A stretch of DNA of 7,647 nucleotides, from contig JAUNSE010000086.1 in NCBI GenBank assembly GCA_030539415.1, positions 1 to 7,647 of the forward strand, given 5' to 3'. The notes below the pieces were generated by a model. That model did not search any database and was not told the DNA's origin. It saw only the letters and a program-made list of their open reading frames with translations. The position numbers and the translations under genes were made by a program. Of this stretch, positions 6,089-7,647 are shown piece after piece. Within the stretch, counting starts at the first letter, position 1. The number at the start of each line of letters is the position of its first letter. This stretch comes from Desulfovibrionaceae bacterium (GTDB lineage: Bacteria; Desulfobacterota; Desulfovibrionia; Desulfovibrionales; Desulfovibrionaceae).

Positions 6089-6325
6089 GGGAGCTCCTGA
6101 ATGGAGATGAAAGGGAACAGGTCTCGCACAGGAAAGGATTCCTGCGCCGCCGGATGGGCCGGATCCAGGCCCCGGAGGACTTTGGTCCGCGCCCGCTGCG
6201 GGGGAGACAGCCGGCTTTCCATGGGACAGATGCCCGCTCCGTCGCAATGGGACGGGGCTGCGCCGGCGCACAGGGGAAAAGCCTGCGCCAGCCTGGGAGA
6301 GGCGGCGTACGGCCGGCATGCCCGC
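6089..6325. other. Gap between hrpB and the alpha/beta hydrolase gene
   Basis: This 237-base stretch should hold the hrpB terminator and the hydrolase promoter, both on the minus strand. I see no convincing -35/-10 pair and no hairpin followed by a T-run. It contains an inverted repeat at 6129-6144 and a bulged GC pairing between 6256-6270 and 6284-6293. No coding potential convinces me: the short frames here lack family likeness. Confidence 0.6.
6129..6144. repeat. Perfect inverted repeat upstream of the alpha/beta hydrolase
   Basis: CAGGAA (6129-6134) and TTCCTG (6139-6144) are reverse complements with a four-base spacer, 41 bases upstream of the hydrolase start codon. It may be an operator or a weak leader hairpin; at this size chance cannot be excluded. 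Confidence 0.3.
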
Positions 6326-7647
6326 TCAGGCGAGCCCTCTTGCGCGGAGGGCCTTCTGAGTGAGGGCCGTGGGCAGGGCGGTCAGCGGGTCCTCGGGCCA
6401 TGGATGGCGCGGATAGCGGCCCCGCATTTCCGACCGGACGGAAGGATATACCTCTTTCCAGAAAAAGGGCAGATCCCTTGTGGAGGCCAGTCTGGCGCCC
6501 CCGGGAGAGAGAAGGTGCAGCGTCAGCGGGACCTTGCCGCACAGAAGCGGGGTCGAGCCGAGTCCGAAGCATTCCTGCAGCTTCACCTCGCAGCAGGGCT
6601 GCTCCTCGTCATAGCGCACCGGATGGGTGCGGCCCGCGGGCGAAGTCCACTGGTCGGGCGCCATTTCGGCAAGTCCTGCCAGACACTGCCAGGGCACCAG
6701 GGCGCGCAGGGCCTGGAAGAGCCTGTCCGATGTCACGGCGCGCAGGCCGGTGACGCCCTCAAGCAGGCCCGGCAGCCACTCCTCCTGGCGGGCGGCCAGC
6801 GTCGCCCTGTCCAGAACGGGCCAGGGATCGCCCAGCGCGCCGGCCGCGAAGCGCAGTCTGGCGAGCCAGCGCTCGATGGCATCGGTCCAGGGCAGGCAGG
6901 CCAGACTGCCGGCCAGGACGTGCCCGCACAGGGCGCGGCGGATGACTTCGCCGTCCGCGGCTTCCGGCGCCGCGCGCCGCTCCTCGAGAACAAGGGCGTC
7001 GAGGCGGGTCACCTCGCGGAGCAGGACGCTGCCGCTCTCCTGCACCTCGCAGACCCGCTCATGAACAATCCTGTCCCCCAGGGCCGCGAGCGCGTCCTTT
7101 TCCGCAACCGGGCAGTGCAGGCCCACCGTGCCGAAGGCCAGCGACTGGCCGGCGGCTCTTGCCGTGTCGGCCAGCATGGTCTCGAGCGCCAGAAGAAAAC
7201 GGGTGTCCGCGTCCGGGGCCGGCGGCAGCAGAACGCCCTGCCCCTGGCGCATGTGCCCGGTGTCCATGTCCCTGTCCCTTGCCCTCGCTCCGCGCAGCAC
7301 GAGCCTGTCGGCGTGGCCTGGCAGCAGCAGACGGCCGCAGGCGAAGGGATCTGCCAGAACGCGCAGGGCCTCGGCGGCCAGCACGCCGGCTCCCGGCGCG
7401 GCCCTGCCTGCCGGCTGCCCCTGTCCGAGAAGGCGCGCCCTGCGGGCGAGCATGAGGGCGGCCTGGGAGAGCACCGCCTCCCGGCCCTGGGCGTGCGGAT
7501 TTTTCAGCAAAAGCTCCAGGGCGCGGCGCAGGTCGCCTTCGGCCCTGGCCTGCTCCTCCTCGAGCAGGGCGCAGACAACGGCAGCGGCGCAGACCTCGTT
7601 GTCCCGGCAGGCGAGCAGGACGGCCGAACTTCTGGGCGACAGGCCCA
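6326..7647 (-). CDS. hrpB: ATP-dependent helicase HrpB, C-terminal part
   Basis: The frame is open to the right edge and gives 439 residues of the C-terminal half of HrpB, a DEAH-type RNA helicase-like protein of about 810-850 residues. The motor domains (Walker A, DEAH box) lie outside. Visible residues 1-120 are the helical region after the helicase core. At about 123-155 comes the HrpB segment around HADRLVLRG, ending with GQGVLL. The HrpB-specific C-terminal domain ends the protein: LHLLSPGG, then FWKEVYPSVRSEMRG, then RYPRHPWPEDP. This last motif, about 20 residues from the end, is highly characteristic and aligns with the end of E. coli HrpB as I remember it. A TTG at 7508-7510 is an internal leucine, not a start, because the frame and the similarity continue upstream. 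The cellular role of HrpB is poorly defined in most bacteria. No link to the downstream hydrolase is apparent: the 237-base gap argues against a tight operon. Confidence 0.92.
   Translation of the reverse strand, partial: GLSPRSSAVLLACRDNEVCAAAVVCALLEEEQARAEGDLRRALELLLKNPHAQGREAVLSQAALMLARRARLLGQGQPAGRAAPGAGVLAAEALRVLADPFACGRLLLPGHADRLVLRGARARDRDMDTGHMRQGQGVLLPPAPDADTRFLLALETMLADTARAAGQSLAFGTVGLHCPVAEKDALAALGDRIVHERVCEVQESGSVLLREVTRLDALVLEERRAAPEAADGEVIRRALCGHVLAGSLACLPWTDAIERWLARLRFAAGALGDPWPVLDRATLAARQEEWLPGLLEGVTGLRAVTSDRLFQALRALVPWQCLAGLAEMAPDQWTSPAGRTHPVRYDEEQPCCEVKLQECFGLGSTPLLCGKVPLTLHLLSPGGARLASTRDLPFFWKEVYPSVRSEMRGRYPRHPWPEDPLTALPTALTQKALRARGLA

Noticed and set aside
5087..6100. A 337-residue plus-strand frame opposite the alpha/beta hydrolase
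   Set aside because: It is almost exactly the mirror of the hydrolase gene, extremely rich in Gly, Val, His and Ala, with no recognisable domain. The strong GC-ending codon bias of the hydrolase removes antisense stops.
6256..6293. GC-rich pairing downstream of hrpB as its terminator
   Set aside because: The stem needs a five-base bulge and a 13-base loop, and no T-run follows on the minus strand.
1..7647. A previously undescribed defence, mobile or biosynthetic system
   Set aside because: Every substantial gene falls in a transporter, regulator, hydrolase, helicase or small membrane-protein family. There are no integrases, transposases, toxin-antitoxin pairs, terminal repeats, CRISPR-like spacing or cluster logic that would support one.

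Overview
The window is GC-rich, protein-dense bacterial DNA. The gene content points to a Gram-negative proteobacterium: a Yej-type peptide importer, HrpB, and two proteins with cleavable signal peptides. The high GC and the mix of families would fit a Desulfovibrionaceae-like organism, but that is a low-confidence inference. I see no tRNA, rRNA, CRISPR array, insertion sequence or phage gene.

Left part, plus strand: the 3' part of yejE (inner-membrane permease) overlaps yejF (double ATPase) by 4 bases. Together they are the end of a yejABEF-type peptide ABC importer operon whose start lies outside the window. The yejF end runs 32 bases into the end of a convergent gene for an FtrA-like regulator, which joins a DJ-1/PfpI-type domain to an AraC-type DNA-binding domain. 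That regulator is divergent from an exported MBL-fold metallohydrolase. The 138-base gap between them holds two candidate promoters with overlapping -35 boxes, framed by a perfect 8-base inverted repeat. This makes the regulator-hydrolase pair a likely self-contained regulatory unit.

Right part, minus strand: the 3' part of hrpB (ATP-dependent helicase) is followed by a 237-base gap. Next come an exported alpha/beta hydrolase with unusually biased codons and, 34 bases later, a four-helix membrane protein of unknown function. The last two probably form an operon ending at a strong GC hairpin at 4443-4476, in the gap facing the MBL gene.

All seven genes belong to families I recognise, at least by fold. 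I found no clearly new system. The most interesting points are the divergent regulator/MBL control region, the overlapping convergent gene ends, and the hydrolase/membrane-protein pair.
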